Below are positions 19,017 through 26,780 of a DNA stretch of 64,000 bases, piece by piece. The notes beneath the pieces are model-generated. The model did no database searches, was not told where the DNA came from, and worked only from the letters and a program-made list of their open reading frames with translations. This DNA is from Prevotella sp. P3-122 (GTDB lineage Bacteria; Bacteroidota; Bacteroidia; Bacteroidales; Bacteroidaceae). Numbering within the stretch: position 1 is the first letter of the stretch; each line of letters begins with the position of its first letter. The translations under genes were made by a program, and so were the position numbers. Location of the stretch: contig NZ_NPJH01000037.1 of NCBI RefSeq assembly GCF_002251365.1, forward strand, positions 1 through 64,000, read 5' to 3'.

Positions 19017-20420
19017 TCATGCGTTGCTTTTCATAAAATCCTCGACATCCTTCGGGTGGTATGGTATGAGATCCTTGCCGATGAAGCGGCATCCGTCCTT
19101 AGTGATGAGAATGTCGTCCTCGATGCGTATACCTCCGAAGTCCTTGTAGGTCTCGAGCAGGTCGTAGTTGATGAAGTCCTTGTGCAGCCCCTTGGCTTTC
19201 CAGTCGTCGATGAGTGCGGGGATGAAGTAGATGCCCGGTTCGTCGGTAACTACGAAGCCTTCCTGCAGCCGTCGTCCCATGCGCAGGCAATTGGTGCCGA
19301 ACTGGTCGAGGCGTGGCCTGGTCTCCTCATCGAAGCCGACATTTATCTGGTCAAGGTTCTCCATGTCGTGAACGTCCATGCCCATCATGTGGCCGAGTCC
19401 GTGAACCATGAACATGGCGTGTGCTCCGGCCTGTAATGCCTCCTCGGTGTCGCCCTTCATGAGTCCCAGCTCCTTCAGCCTGTTGGTCATAAGCCGGCAT
19501 ACTCCGAAGTGTACGTCCCAGTATTTCACGCCGGGCTTGGCAGCCTGGAGGGCATAGTCGTGACATTCCTCCACTATGGAGTATATCTCCAACTGCCTTT
19601 GAGAGAACTTGCCGTTGATAGGCATTGTGCGGGTGTTGTCGGAGCAGTAGTTGTTTACCGTCTCGGCACCGGCGTCTACGAGCAGCAGCTTGCCGTCCTC
19701 AAGTGGGTTGAGCGATGGTGCGCCGTGCAGTATCTCGCCATGTTGCGAGAGAATTGTAGCGAAGCTCTCCATGGCTCCCAGCCCGTGTGCTATGCCCTTC
19801 ATCTGTCCTGCTATGTGCTGCTCTATCACTCCCGGCTTGCACATTCTCATGGCTGTGGTGTGCATCTTGTGGCCTATGACGGCGGCTCTCTCCAGTTCCT
19901 CTATTTCCTGTGGCTCCTTGGTGGAGCGCTGCTTTACTACGGCATTGATGAGGTCCATAGACGCGCTTTCCTTCTGTTGGTTGGGGTGTATTCCCAGCAG
20001 GTCGAAAATCTGTATCATTATGTCGTGACGGTATGGCGGCAGGAAGTGTATCTTGCGCTTAAGCCGCAGGGCATCGTTGCATATTGTCTTCAGACTCCTC
20101 ATCGGAGCGCTGTTGCCTACCCCCACCTGTGTCGCCATGTCGTGGACGCTGTCGACAGAGCCGTACCAGACGATGTCCTCTACCGAGATGTCATCACCGA
20201 TGAGTGTCTCGATGTCGTTGTCGATGTCGATGACGCCCACGAGCCCGTCCCTGTTCTGTCCGAAATAATACAGGAACGAGGAGTCCTGCCTGAAGGGGCT
20301 GTAGCCGTTGTTCGGGTAGTTGGATGGTGAGTTGTTGTTGCCGAACAACACTATCACACCGCTCTTTACGAGTCTCTTCAGCTCGGCGCGGCGGTTGACG
20401 TAGGTTTCTTTGCTGAACAT
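19017..20420 (-). CDS. pepP: Xaa-Pro aminopeptidase (M24B)
   Basis: 467 aa dimetal peptidase that removes an N-terminal residue ahead of proline. The N-terminal AMP_N domain (about 1-140) includes FRQDSSFLYYFG. The M24 pita-bread domain shows the five ligands in order: Asp in LLVDAGAE, Asp in SDNTRTMP, His in HGLGHMMGMDVHD, Glu in VVTDEPGIYF and Glu in GGIRIEDDILIT. No signal peptide is seen, so it is probably cytoplasmic, unlike its secreted neighbour. The start codon lies about 30 nt behind a minus-strand -7 element. Confidence 0.92.
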   Translation of the reverse strand: MFSKETYVNRRAELKRLVKSGVIVLFGNNNSPSNYPNNGYSPFRQDSSFLYYFGQNRDGLVGVIDIDNDIETLIGDDISVEDIVWYGSVDSVHDMATQVGVGNSAPMRSLKTICNDALRLKRKIHFLPPYRHDIMIQIFDLLGIHPNQQKESASMDLINAVVKQRSTKEPQEIEELERAAVIGHKMHTTAMRMCKPGVIEQHIAGQMKGIAHGLGAMESFATILSQHGEILHGAPSLNPLEDGKLLLVDAGAETVNNYCSDNTRTMPINGKFSQRQLEIYSIVEECHDYALQAAKPGVKYWDVHFGVCRLMTNRLKELGLMKGDTEEALQAGAHAMFMVHGLGHMMGMDVHDMENLDQINVGFDEETRPRLDQFGTNCLRMGRRLQEGFVVTDEPGIYFIPALIDDWKAKGLHKDFINYDLLETYKDFGGIRIEDDILITKDGCRFIGKDLIPYHPKDVEDFMKSNA

Positions 20421-20449
20421 ATTAATATGATTTTAATAAGAATTTGTTG

Positions 20450-20457
20450 CAAAGTTA
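20450..20457 (-). promoter_or_regulatory. -7 element of the pepP operon
   Basis: TAACTTTG on the minus strand, 30 nt ahead of the start codon. The -33 region is not clear. It lies back to back with the plus-strand element at 20480-20487. Confidence 0.5.
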
Positions 20458-20479
20458 CACATTTTCCAGTAAAAACCAT

Positions 20480-20487
20480 TAACTTTG
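20480..20487 (+). promoter_or_regulatory. -7 element of the patatin-like gene
   Basis: TAACTTTG, 48 nt ahead of ATG 20536. No good TTTG was found 19-20 bases upstream. Confidence 0.45.
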
Positions 20488-20535
20488 CAATAAAATTGGA
20501 AAAATTACCAAGTCTGTTGTATTTAGGAAGAGCAA

Positions 20536-21378
20536 ATGATACGCAATACAGGATTGATATTGGAGGGTGGTGGCATGCGTGGCGTCTTTACCAGTGGTGT
20601 GCTTGACGCATTCATGAAGCATGGGCTGGAGTTCAGCTACGTAGTGGCTGTATCGGCCGGCGCGTGCAACGGCCTGTCGTATGTGAGCAGGCAGCCGCGC
20701 AGGGCCCGTCTGTCGAATATCGATATGCTGGTAAAGTACAACTACCTTGGCATACGTCATCTTGTCACACAGGGTTGCATCTTCGACCCAGAGCTGTTGT
20801 ACGACAGGTTTCCCAATGAGCTTATACCATACGACTACGATACGTATTTTGCCAATCCTGCCACTTTCGAGATGGTAGTCACCAACTGTGAGACGGGCTA
20901 TGCTGAGTATCTGTCGGAGAAGAGTGGTGACAGGCAGCGCCTGCTTGACATTGTCCGTGCGAGCAGCAGCCTTCCGTATGTCAGCAAAGTGGTGATGGTT
21001 GATGGTGTGCCGTATCTTGACGGGGGCATTGTTGACAGCATTCCGATAGAGCGGGCTGTAAGCATGGGCTTCAGGCGCAATGTGGTCATTGCCACCCGAA
21101 ATCGTGGTTTCAGGAATACTGGCAAGGACCGGAAGATACCGCGGTTTATATATAAGAACTATCCTCGTCTGCGTGTTGCGCTGAGTCGCCGCATAGCCCT
21201 CTACAACCAGCAGCTCGACATGCTTGAGCGCATGGAGGACAGTGGTGAGGTGCTGTGCATACGCCCTCAACGCCCTATGGAAGTGGACAGGATAGAGAAG
21301 GGCGCCACAAAGCTTGAGCGGCTATATGAGGAGGGGTACAACCTCGGTGACGAGTTTTGCAGAAAAGGATTGTTGTAA
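20536..21378 (+). CDS. Patatin-like phospholipase
   Basis: 280 aa cytoplasmic-looking lipid acyl hydrolase. The oxyanion loop is EGGGMRG (about 10-16). The nucleophile elbow reads AVSAG with Ser40, so the usual first Gly of GxSxG is Ala. The catalytic Asp162 is in the YLDGG motif. Of the two patatin groups it resembles the YjjU-like bacterial proteins in length. Substrate unknown. Its stop codon TAA lies inside the GTAAT direct repeat created by the neighbouring transposon, so the insertion just spared the reading frame. Confidence 0.88.
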   Translation: MIRNTGLILEGGGMRGVFTSGVLDAFMKHGLEFSYVVAVSAGACNGLSYVSRQPRRARLSNIDMLVKYNYLGIRHLVTQGCIFDPELLYDRFPNELIPYDYDTYFANPATFEMVVTNCETGYAEYLSEKSGDRQRLLDIVRASSSLPYVSKVVMVDGVPYLDGGIVDSIPIERAVSMGFRRNVVIATRNRGFRNTGKDRKIPRFIYKNYPRLRVALSRRIALYNQQLDMLERMEDSGEVLCIRPQRPMEVDRIEKGATKLERLYEEGYNLGDEFCRKGLL

Positions 21379-21379
21379 T
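21375..21379. repeat. Left target-site duplication of the composite transposon
   Basis: GTAAT directly left of the CCTAAAAT inverted-repeat end. The same five bases lie directly right of the other outer end at 26007-26011. The IS1380 family typically duplicates 4-5 bp. Confidence 0.75.
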
Positions 21380-21557
21380 CCTAAAATCCGCAACTAATAT
21401 TGATGCTGACTAATTTTGCAGTTCGCTTCTCCATCTGACGATAGTCTTGCCACTACAGACGTGATTATGCATGGGTTATGCCCGGCTTCCCCTTACCCCG
21501 TCAAGCATTTCAGGGGCTTTATGCTGTAGTTTACCCGCGAATTCGGTTTCTTAGCCG

Positions 21558-22831
21558 TCAGTGAATGCAAAAGGGTTCTGATATGATTTGTTGTCCGTGT
21601 AGATATTCAGCGTGCCTCGCCGTCCTTATCCACTTGGCTGGCACGCTGATGAACTTGAATACGAAGGCTTTGATGCGGCTGGTCTTCTTTAGTCCGAAGG
21701 CTTTTGCGTCTATCCTGTCCATGAGGAACTTGTAGAAGTTGCGTATGAGTGCTGTCAGCAGCAGGAACACAGTGTTCTCTGCCATGAAGGACTTTGGCAG
21801 CCTTGCCCATCCGAAGCCATTGTTCATGTCATCGAAGATGCGTTCTTTGCCGCCTCTGAGGTTATAGAACTCCACAACCTCGCGGTTGGTTGATGTATAG
21901 TCGTTGGTCAGAATGCAGCGATACGTGTATTCTCCCTCCCACAAGTCCAGATTGCCATCCACACTCCGTTGCCGCTGTATGACAAGACGGTATGCCTTGC
22001 CCTCCCACTTCTCCGTAAGGATGGAATTCAGCCCATACTCTATGCCGTTGATTTCCTCGCGCTGCCATCCACGCAGAGCCAGCAGGCAGTCATACAGCGA
22101 CGAGCAGTTGTTTGCACGGGTGTAAAAGTGTTCAGAGTGTTTCTCGACGGTTTCCACAATCTGCAGCGAGCAGGAACCGCATTCCATACGGGCACGTTTG
22201 ATGCGGATGCCGTTCTGTTCCAGATTCGAGAAGATGCGCTCCAGCGTGTCCTGCTGGCGGAAATGCACGTTAGCATTGCCGTCGCGGTTCTCTATGCCCA
22301 CGATGAGGTCACCTATGACTGCCACGCCGGGACTGTAGCCCGTGAACTTCTTGTAAGTCATCTTTGCATCGTACTTCTCCGTCTCTATGAACTGGTGGTC
22401 GAAGTCAAGGTCGTAAGACGCTCCTGCCACGAGCTGGCCTGTGTTCATGAGCACCTTCACCAGCAGACTGTTCAGTTTTGTAGCTGTATTGAAATGATAG
22501 TCCTTTCCCGTGTCAGAAGTATAGGTCGTGTTGGCGCAGCTCAGCTCGGAGATTCCCCTGAGAATTGTGTCAGAGCTGCACGTGCGAAGAGTGGGATGAA
22601 GCGAGAGATGGGGCATCAAATGGCTCGTCACATCCTCCACACAGTCGCCGCCACAGAAGTAGACACTTGACAAAGAACCCACAATCTCGCGCTTTGATAG
22701 CCGAACGATGTGCACCGAAGCCCCAGAACTTTGTCGATAACCGGACCAACAAAACGGGAAAAATGCTCCCTCACGTGAAATATTCCTCCAAAAGGAGTGA
22801 TTTTCTCAGATTTCATGCTTACCTTTGCCAT
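21558..22831 (-). pseudogene. IS1380-type transposase, frameshifted
   Basis: The N-terminal part starts at 22831 (MAKVSMKSEKITPFGGIFHV) and aligns with the intact copy at 24541. The frame is lost just after FGYQS, near 22695; reading resumes one frame over at REIVGSLSSVYFCGG. The alignment is explained by one missing base. The rest keeps DLDFDHQF and the YNLRGGKERIFDD motif. Without the shift it would be about 424 aa. The junction has no slippery homopolymer, so damage is more likely than programmed frameshifting. Protein identity to the right-hand copy looks like roughly two thirds. Confidence 0.85.
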
Positions 22832-22867
22832 GTCATTGATGATTTTTGCTTGTCTTGATTTGCAGCA

Positions 22868-22898
22868 CTAAGGTAAGTAAAAAATCTGACATGGCAAA
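22868..22898 (-). promoter_or_regulatory. Promoter of the left transposase
   Basis: On the minus strand: TTTG at 22898-22895, 19 bases, TACCTTAG at 22875-22868. The right-hand copy has the same arrangement. It lies just downstream of the 54-nt folded block. Confidence 0.55.
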
Positions 22899-22900
22899 AT

Positions 22901-22954
22901 CCTGAGCTGATCGGCTTTGCCGCTTGCCTATGCAAGAACTTTTTGTTGCTCAGG
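22901..22954 (-). repeat. 54-nt folded block, left IS copy
   Basis: On the minus strand it starts CCTGAGC and ends GCTCAGG, a perfect 7-bp closing stem. Inside are three hairpins: AAC/GTT, CTTGC/GCAAG and CGGC/GCCG. It matches 24419-24472 at 53 of 54 bases; the one change falls in the loop of the CTTGC hairpin. Confidence 0.8.
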
Positions 22955-23000
22955 TACTTATAAAAAAGTTAAACCAAAGTGCTGCGGAATTTAGGATATA

Positions 23001-23921
23001 ATGATAAAAGCAAACAGCACCGCCATCACCGAGCAATGGCTTGGTGGCATTTCCTACGAAGTGGCATTTTGGAATAACGTATATAGGTGGCCCCATACCT
23101 TTCAGGGATTAATGTCCTGGGCTCATTATGGGTCAGTCATTAGTCTCGAAGGATTTGATGCCAACGCATTTCTGCTTACCCAGGACCATCCCAAAGTGTA
23201 TGATGTGGGTGCAGGCTTGAGTTACGCCGTTGGTGACCATCTTGACAAGGAGGGAGAACTCATTCCCCTTGACATACATTATATGGACCCATTGGCCAAC
23301 TATTTCAACCGCATCCTAAAGAAATACAAGAAGACCTTACCTGCCGTTGAGTTTGGCATGACGGAGTATCTCTCCGCCTTCATACCTGGAGATGCCTCAC
23401 TGATTACCATACAAAACGCCCTTGACCACTCATCTTCGCCCATTAAAGGTATCGTTGAGGCCTTGGTGGCACTGCGAGAAGGTGGTGTACTTTACCTCAA
23501 CCATCATCCAAATGAAGCGGAGATTGAACACTATAAGGGATTCCATCAGTATAATATTGATGAAACAGCTGGCGAACTCGTCATTTGGAATCAATCTGAA
23601 AAGATATATGTAGGCAGATTGCTTGGTGCTTTTGCATCTGTTGAAACGAAGCGCATGGACAATGGTCATATTGTCAGCATCATAAGGAAACAAGGAGATG
23701 ACGTGTCGATGCCCGCTCCACTTTGCAAATATGTAGACCATCAGGCTGACAAGGCTGAGTTGTGCGAAGTTCTCCTGAGATACCAATTTCACAACACATC
23801 CTTGGTGAAGAACATGAAGAACAGTTTTCGTTTCGGCATGTTCAACGTTGTACAGTTCTTGGCACAAATGTTGCCATGGAATCTCAAAATGAAGGTGAAA
23901 CGCCTGATCAAACAGGCGTGA
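23001..23921 (+). CDS. Class I SAM-dependent methyltransferase, transposon cargo
   Basis: 306 aa. KVYDVGAGLSYAVG (about 66-79) looks like the SAM-binding loop, with an acidic residue at the end of the next strand (IPLDIHY). LITIQNALDHSSSP and LREGGVLYLNHHP resemble motifs of the Methyltransf_11 group, often found in O-antigen and capsule loci. The ATG is only six bases inside the left IS end, so the native promoter has been removed and the true start may once have been further upstream. Expression would depend on IS or neighbouring promoters. Substrate unknown; a sugar or glycan acceptor is inference. Confidence 0.65.
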   Translation: MIKANSTAITEQWLGGISYEVAFWNNVYRWPHTFQGLMSWAHYGSVISLEGFDANAFLLTQDHPKVYDVGAGLSYAVGDHLDKEGELIPLDIHYMDPLANYFNRILKKYKKTLPAVEFGMTEYLSAFIPGDASLITIQNALDHSSSPIKGIVEALVALREGGVLYLNHHPNEAEIEHYKGFHQYNIDETAGELVIWNQSEKIYVGRLLGAFASVETKRMDNGHIVSIIRKQGDDVSMPAPLCKYVDHQADKAELCEVLLRYQFHNTSLVKNMKNSFRFGMFNVVQFLAQMLPWNLKMKVKRLIKQA

Positions 23922-24061
23922 GCTGTAGAAGGGGAATGGAAACTCCGTTTAATTTGTGTTTACAGGATCGTTAGTTTGATTCTGTCACCAATGCACATTG
24001 ATGTTTTCCATGGACATGGAAGGGATTTGAGACCGTATTCATGTCTCATGTTCACGCCAGG

Positions 24062-24134
24062 TTCCCAACTGATTGCCGTATTCAGATTCCCAACTGATTG
24101 CCGTATTCAGTTCTCAACTGATTGCCCTGTTCAG
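24062..24134 (+). repeat. Three imperfect 24-nt direct repeats
   Basis: Units at 24062-24086, 24087-24110 and 24111-24134 share the core CAACTGATTGCC followed by TTCAG. The first two are almost identical; the third has a few changes. Confidence 0.8.
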
Positions 24135-24258
24135 TTGATGACTGGCAAGAATATCGCACAGAAAGCGCCAAAGCGTTAAAATAATGTTAACAGCCATTTG
24201 TAAAAATAGAAGAAAAGAGCAAATTTCTCTACTAACAGCCGATTGTTCATCTATTTCA

Positions 24259-24290
24259 TTTGAAACAGATATTGATTCTATGTAATTTTG
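24259..24290 (+). promoter_or_regulatory. Promoter of a gene truncated by the right IS
   Basis: TTTG at 24259-24262, 20 bases, TAATTTTG at 24283-24290. It points to the start codon at 24344 and on into the right IS element. Confidence 0.6.
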
Positions 24291-24343
24291 CAGACGAAAC
24301 AAGACAATTCATCTACAAAACATCTTTCAGAAACCACCTGAAG

Positions 24344-24376
24344 ATGACAAAAGCAATCACATCAAATATAGATTAT
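24344..24376 (+). pseudogene. 5' fragment of an interrupted gene
   Basis: ATG plus ten codons (MTKAITSNIDY) run straight into the right IS end, after which the frame stops within two codons. It sits 53 bases behind a good promoter. Eleven codons are too few to identify the protein; the call rests on promoter position and the IS junction. Confidence 0.4.
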
Positions 24377-24418
24377 CCTTAATTCCGCAACACTATTACA
24401 AATATAACTTTTTAAGTA

Positions 24419-24472
24419 CCTGAGCAACAAAAAGTTCTTGCTTAGGCAAGCGGCAAAGCCGATCAGCTCAGG
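24419..24472 (+). repeat. 54-nt folded block, right IS copy
   Basis: Same structure as 22901-22954: closing stem CCTGAGC/GCTCAGG around three hairpins. It lies between the IS end and the transposase promoter. Confidence 0.8.
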
Positions 24473-24474
24473 AT

Positions 24475-24505
24475 TTGGCCATGTCAAAAAAATCACTTAA
24501 CTTAG
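24475..24505 (+). promoter_or_regulatory. Promoter of the right transposase
   Basis: TTGG at 24475-24478, 19 bases, TAACTTAG at 24498-24505, 35 bases before the start codon. Confidence 0.5.
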
Positions 24506-24540
24506 TAGTGCAAAAAAAATTAGCAATTCATTAACACGGC

Positions 24541-25827
24541 ATGGCAAAGGTACAAATTAAATCTGAGAAACTTACTCCATTCGGAGGAATTTTTCACGTT
24601 ATGGAGCTTTTTGAGCGTCATCTGTTGCATATCATTGACGGAACCCTTGGAAAGAGGTCTGTCTCTATTGGATACGATTATAGCGAGATTATACGTTCTC
24701 TCATGTGCGTGTATTTCTGTGGAGGCTCATGCGTCGAGGATGTTTCCAACCATCTTATGGGACATCTGAGCTTGCATCCTTTATTGCGCACTTGTAGTTC
24801 AGACACCATCTTGCGTATGATGAAAGAACTTACCTGCGACAACATCACATACACCTCCGATACCGGAAGAGACTATGACTTCAACACCTGTGACAAGGAG
24901 AACGAATTACTTGTCAATGCACTTGTCTCCACAGGACAGCTTGTGCTAAAAGAGGAATACGATCTTGATTTTGACCACGAGTTTCTTGAGGCTGAGAAGT
25001 ATAATGCAAAGATGACCTACAAGCACTTTTTGGGATACAGCCCCGGTGTGGCAGTTATCAACAACATGATCGTCGGCATTGAGAATCGCGACGGAAACGC
25101 TAACGTCAGATTTCACCAACAAGACACCCTTGAGCGTATCTACACAAGATTTGAGGGTAAGGGTATAACCATTAACCGTTCCCGTATGGATTGTGGCTCA
25201 TGCTCTGAGGAAATAGTCAAGACCGTTGCCCGGCATAGCAAGCTTTATTACATACGTACAAACCGCTGTCAGTCAATATATAACGATATATTCGCATTGA
25301 GAGGATGGAAGTGTGTGGAGATAAATGCCATTGAATACGAGCTGAACGCAATTCTCGTTGAGAAATGGAAGGGGACGGCATGCCGACTCGTTATCCAAAG
25401 ACAGAAGCGCCCAGGCAGAGAGCAAGATATCTGGGAGGGTGAATATACTTATCGATGCATCATGACTAACGACTATGAGTCAACCCCGGAGGAAATTGTT
25501 GAGTTCTACAACAAACGTGGAGCCAAGGAAAGAATCTTCGATGACTTGAACAATAGCTTCGGATGGAACCGGCTGCCAAAATCCTTTATGACTGAGAATA
25601 CTGTGTTCTTGCTAATCACAGCCTTGATACGCAACTTCTATCAATTCCTTGTGCAGGCAAAGGACTTGAAGTCATTTGGTCTTAGACCCACGAGCAGACT
25701 GAAAGACTTCACCTTCAAGTTCATCAATGTGCCCGCAAAGTGGATTAAGACGGCAAGGCAGTTTGTACTTAATATCTACACGGAGCAGAATGCGTATGCG
25801 ACCGTCTTCAAATCTGATTTCGGATAA
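24541..25827 (+). CDS. IS1380-family transposase
   Basis: 428 aa DDE transposase, the usual length for Bacteroides IS1380 elements. Likely acidic residues are in DLDFDHEF (about 142-149) and in the YNKRGAKERIFDD motif (about 320), which follows the Y-R-E signature of the group. It ends 179 bp before the right inverted repeat. Unlike its left-hand relative it has no frameshift. Confidence 0.92.
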   Translation: MAKVQIKSEKLTPFGGIFHVMELFERHLLHIIDGTLGKRSVSIGYDYSEIIRSLMCVYFCGGSCVEDVSNHLMGHLSLHPLLRTCSSDTILRMMKELTCDNITYTSDTGRDYDFNTCDKENELLVNALVSTGQLVLKEEYDLDFDHEFLEAEKYNAKMTYKHFLGYSPGVAVINNMIVGIENRDGNANVRFHQQDTLERIYTRFEGKGITINRSRMDCGSCSEEIVKTVARHSKLYYIRTNRCQSIYNDIFALRGWKCVEINAIEYELNAILVEKWKGTACRLVIQRQKRPGREQDIWEGEYTYRCIMTNDYESTPEEIVEFYNKRGAKERIFDDLNNSFGWNRLPKSFMTENTVFLLITALIRNFYQFLVQAKDLKSFGLRPTSRLKDFTFKFINVPAKWIKTARQFVLNIYTEQNAYATVFKSDFG

Positions 25828-26006
25828 TGAATGCAGACATATTGAATTTTATAGCGGTGAGCTCCTATACGCTTTATGGGGTAAGGGGTGTTGTACGCCA
25901 AAAGATGCTAATCGAAAGGATAGGAGCCGTTTCTGGCTACAATTCTCACAAAGAAATAGATTTTGGGTCAAAACTGGCATTACCGGCTCTTCTTGCGGAT
26001 TTTAGG

Positions 26007-26011
26007 GTAAT
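26007..26011. repeat. Right target-site duplication of the composite transposon
   Basis: GTAAT directly after the TTTTAGG end; matches 21375-21379. Confidence 0.75.
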
Positions 26012-26059
26012 GATTATTGATTATTGATTACTGATTATTGATTGCTGATTATTGATTGG
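26011..26059. repeat. Short tandem TGATTATTGATTA-type repeats
   Basis: Five or so near-copies of TGATTATTGAT run from the transposon end toward trmD. A similar AT-rich stretch occurs after fmt at 54372-54425. In both cases the repeats lie at the 3' end of a converging gene. Confidence 0.6.
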
Positions 26060-26084
26060 TTGCATGCCATCCGTAAAAGTCGGG

Positions 26085-26759
26085 TTACTTCATCAGGTCT
26101 GGCCTAAGCTTCTTGGTGCGCTCCATGGCTTGGTCGAGTTCCCACTGTTTGATTTTCGCCTCGTTGCCACTCAGCAATATCTCTGGCACCTTCCATCCCT
26201 TGTAGTCGGCAGGACGGGTGTAGATAGGTGCCGACAGCATGTCGTCCTGAAAGCAGTCGGAGAGTGCGCTTTGCTCATCGCCAATCACACCGGGTATCAC
26301 CCTTACTATGGCATCGGCCATGACGGCCGCGGCCAGCTCGCCTCCCGTGAGGACAAAGTCGCCAATGGAAATCTCGCGTGTGATGAGATGCTCCCTTATG
26401 CGGTGGTCGATGCCCTTATAGTGTCCGCATAATATAATAATGTTGCCCTTCATCGACAGTTCGTTGGCCACATGCTGGTTGAACTGCTCGCCATCGGGCG
26501 AGGTGAAGATGACCTCGTCGTACTCGCGCTCGGCTTTCAGCGCGGATATGCACCTGTCAATAGGCTCGCATTGCATCACCATGCCGGCGAAGCCTCCGTA
26601 GGGATAGTCGTCGACCCTGCGCCATTTGTCGAGGGTGTAGTCGCGGAGGTTGTGCAGGTGTATCTCTGCCAGCCCTTTCTTTTGGGCCCTTGCCAGAATG
26701 GACTCGTTGACGAAGCCCTCAAGCATCTCTGGCAATACTGTTATGATGTCTATTCTCAT
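26085..26759 (-). CDS. trmD: tRNA (guanine37-N1)-methyltransferase
   Basis: 224 aa SPOUT-class enzyme that methylates G37 next to the anticodon and so prevents frameshifting. Trefoil-knot motifs are visible: [15 protein letters not shown] near 60, [14 protein letters not shown] near 110 and [14 protein letters not shown] near 135. Its length is normal for the family. It is downstream of ligA by 21 nt, probably one transcript, and not in the rpsP-rimM-rplS cluster known from many other bacteria. Confidence 0.95.
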   Translation of the reverse strand: MRIDIITVLPEMLEGFVNESILARAQKKGLAEIHLHNLRDYTLDKWRRVDDYPYGGFAGMVMQCEPIDRCISALKAEREYDEVIFTSPDGEQFNQHVANELSMKGNIIILCGHYKGIDHRIREHLITREISIGDFVLTGGELAAAVMADAIVRVIPGVIGDEQSALSDCFQDDMLSAPIYTRPADYKGWKVPEILLSGNEAKIKQWELDQAMERTKKLRPDLMK

Positions 26760-26780
26760 TTCTTAGTGTGATTTTGCGGA

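Larger units (their letters stand above)
21380..22995 (-). mobile_element. IS1380-family element, left copy (defective)
   Basis: About 1.6 kb, bounded by CCTAAAATCCGCAAC at 21380-21394 and its inverted partner at 22981-22995 (13 of 15 matching). It contains one transposase gene with a frameshift. Size, inverted repeats and transposase fit the IS1380 group common in Bacteroides. Confidence 0.8.
23922..24376. other. Cargo tail of the composite transposon
   Basis: 455 bp without a complete gene. It holds a three-unit 24-nt repeat (24062-24134), a good promoter (24259-24290) and the first 11 codons of a gene cut by the right IS (24344-24376). The base composition is AT-richer than the chromosome on either side. 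Confidence 0.6.
21380..26006. mobile_element. Composite transposon: two IS1380-type elements around a methyltransferase
   Basis: Two related IS elements in inverted orientation, transposases reading outward, flank a 1.38-kb cargo. The four ends share the inverted repeat CCTWAAWTCCGCARC (last base G at the far right). Only the two outer flanks match as a direct repeat (GTAAT), while the inner flanks (ATATA and ATTAT) match neither it nor each other. That is what a single insertion of the whole 4.6-kb unit would leave. The target was the 3' end of the patatin-like gene next to an ATTGATTA-rich stretch. Confidence 0.8.
24377..26006 (+). mobile_element. IS1380-family element, right copy (apparently intact)
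   Basis: 1630 bp between CCTTAATTCCGCAAC (24377-24391) and its inverted partner ending at 26006. It encodes a full-length transposase, so it could mobilise itself and the composite unit. Confidence 0.85.

Noticed and set aside
19509..20330. Antisense open frame (273 codons) opposite pepP
   Set aside because: Shadow of the M24 peptidase gene; no independent support.
22680..22710. Programmed frameshift in the left IS transposase
   Set aside because: No slippery homopolymer or stimulatory hairpin at the junction, and the right-hand copy is encoded in one frame.
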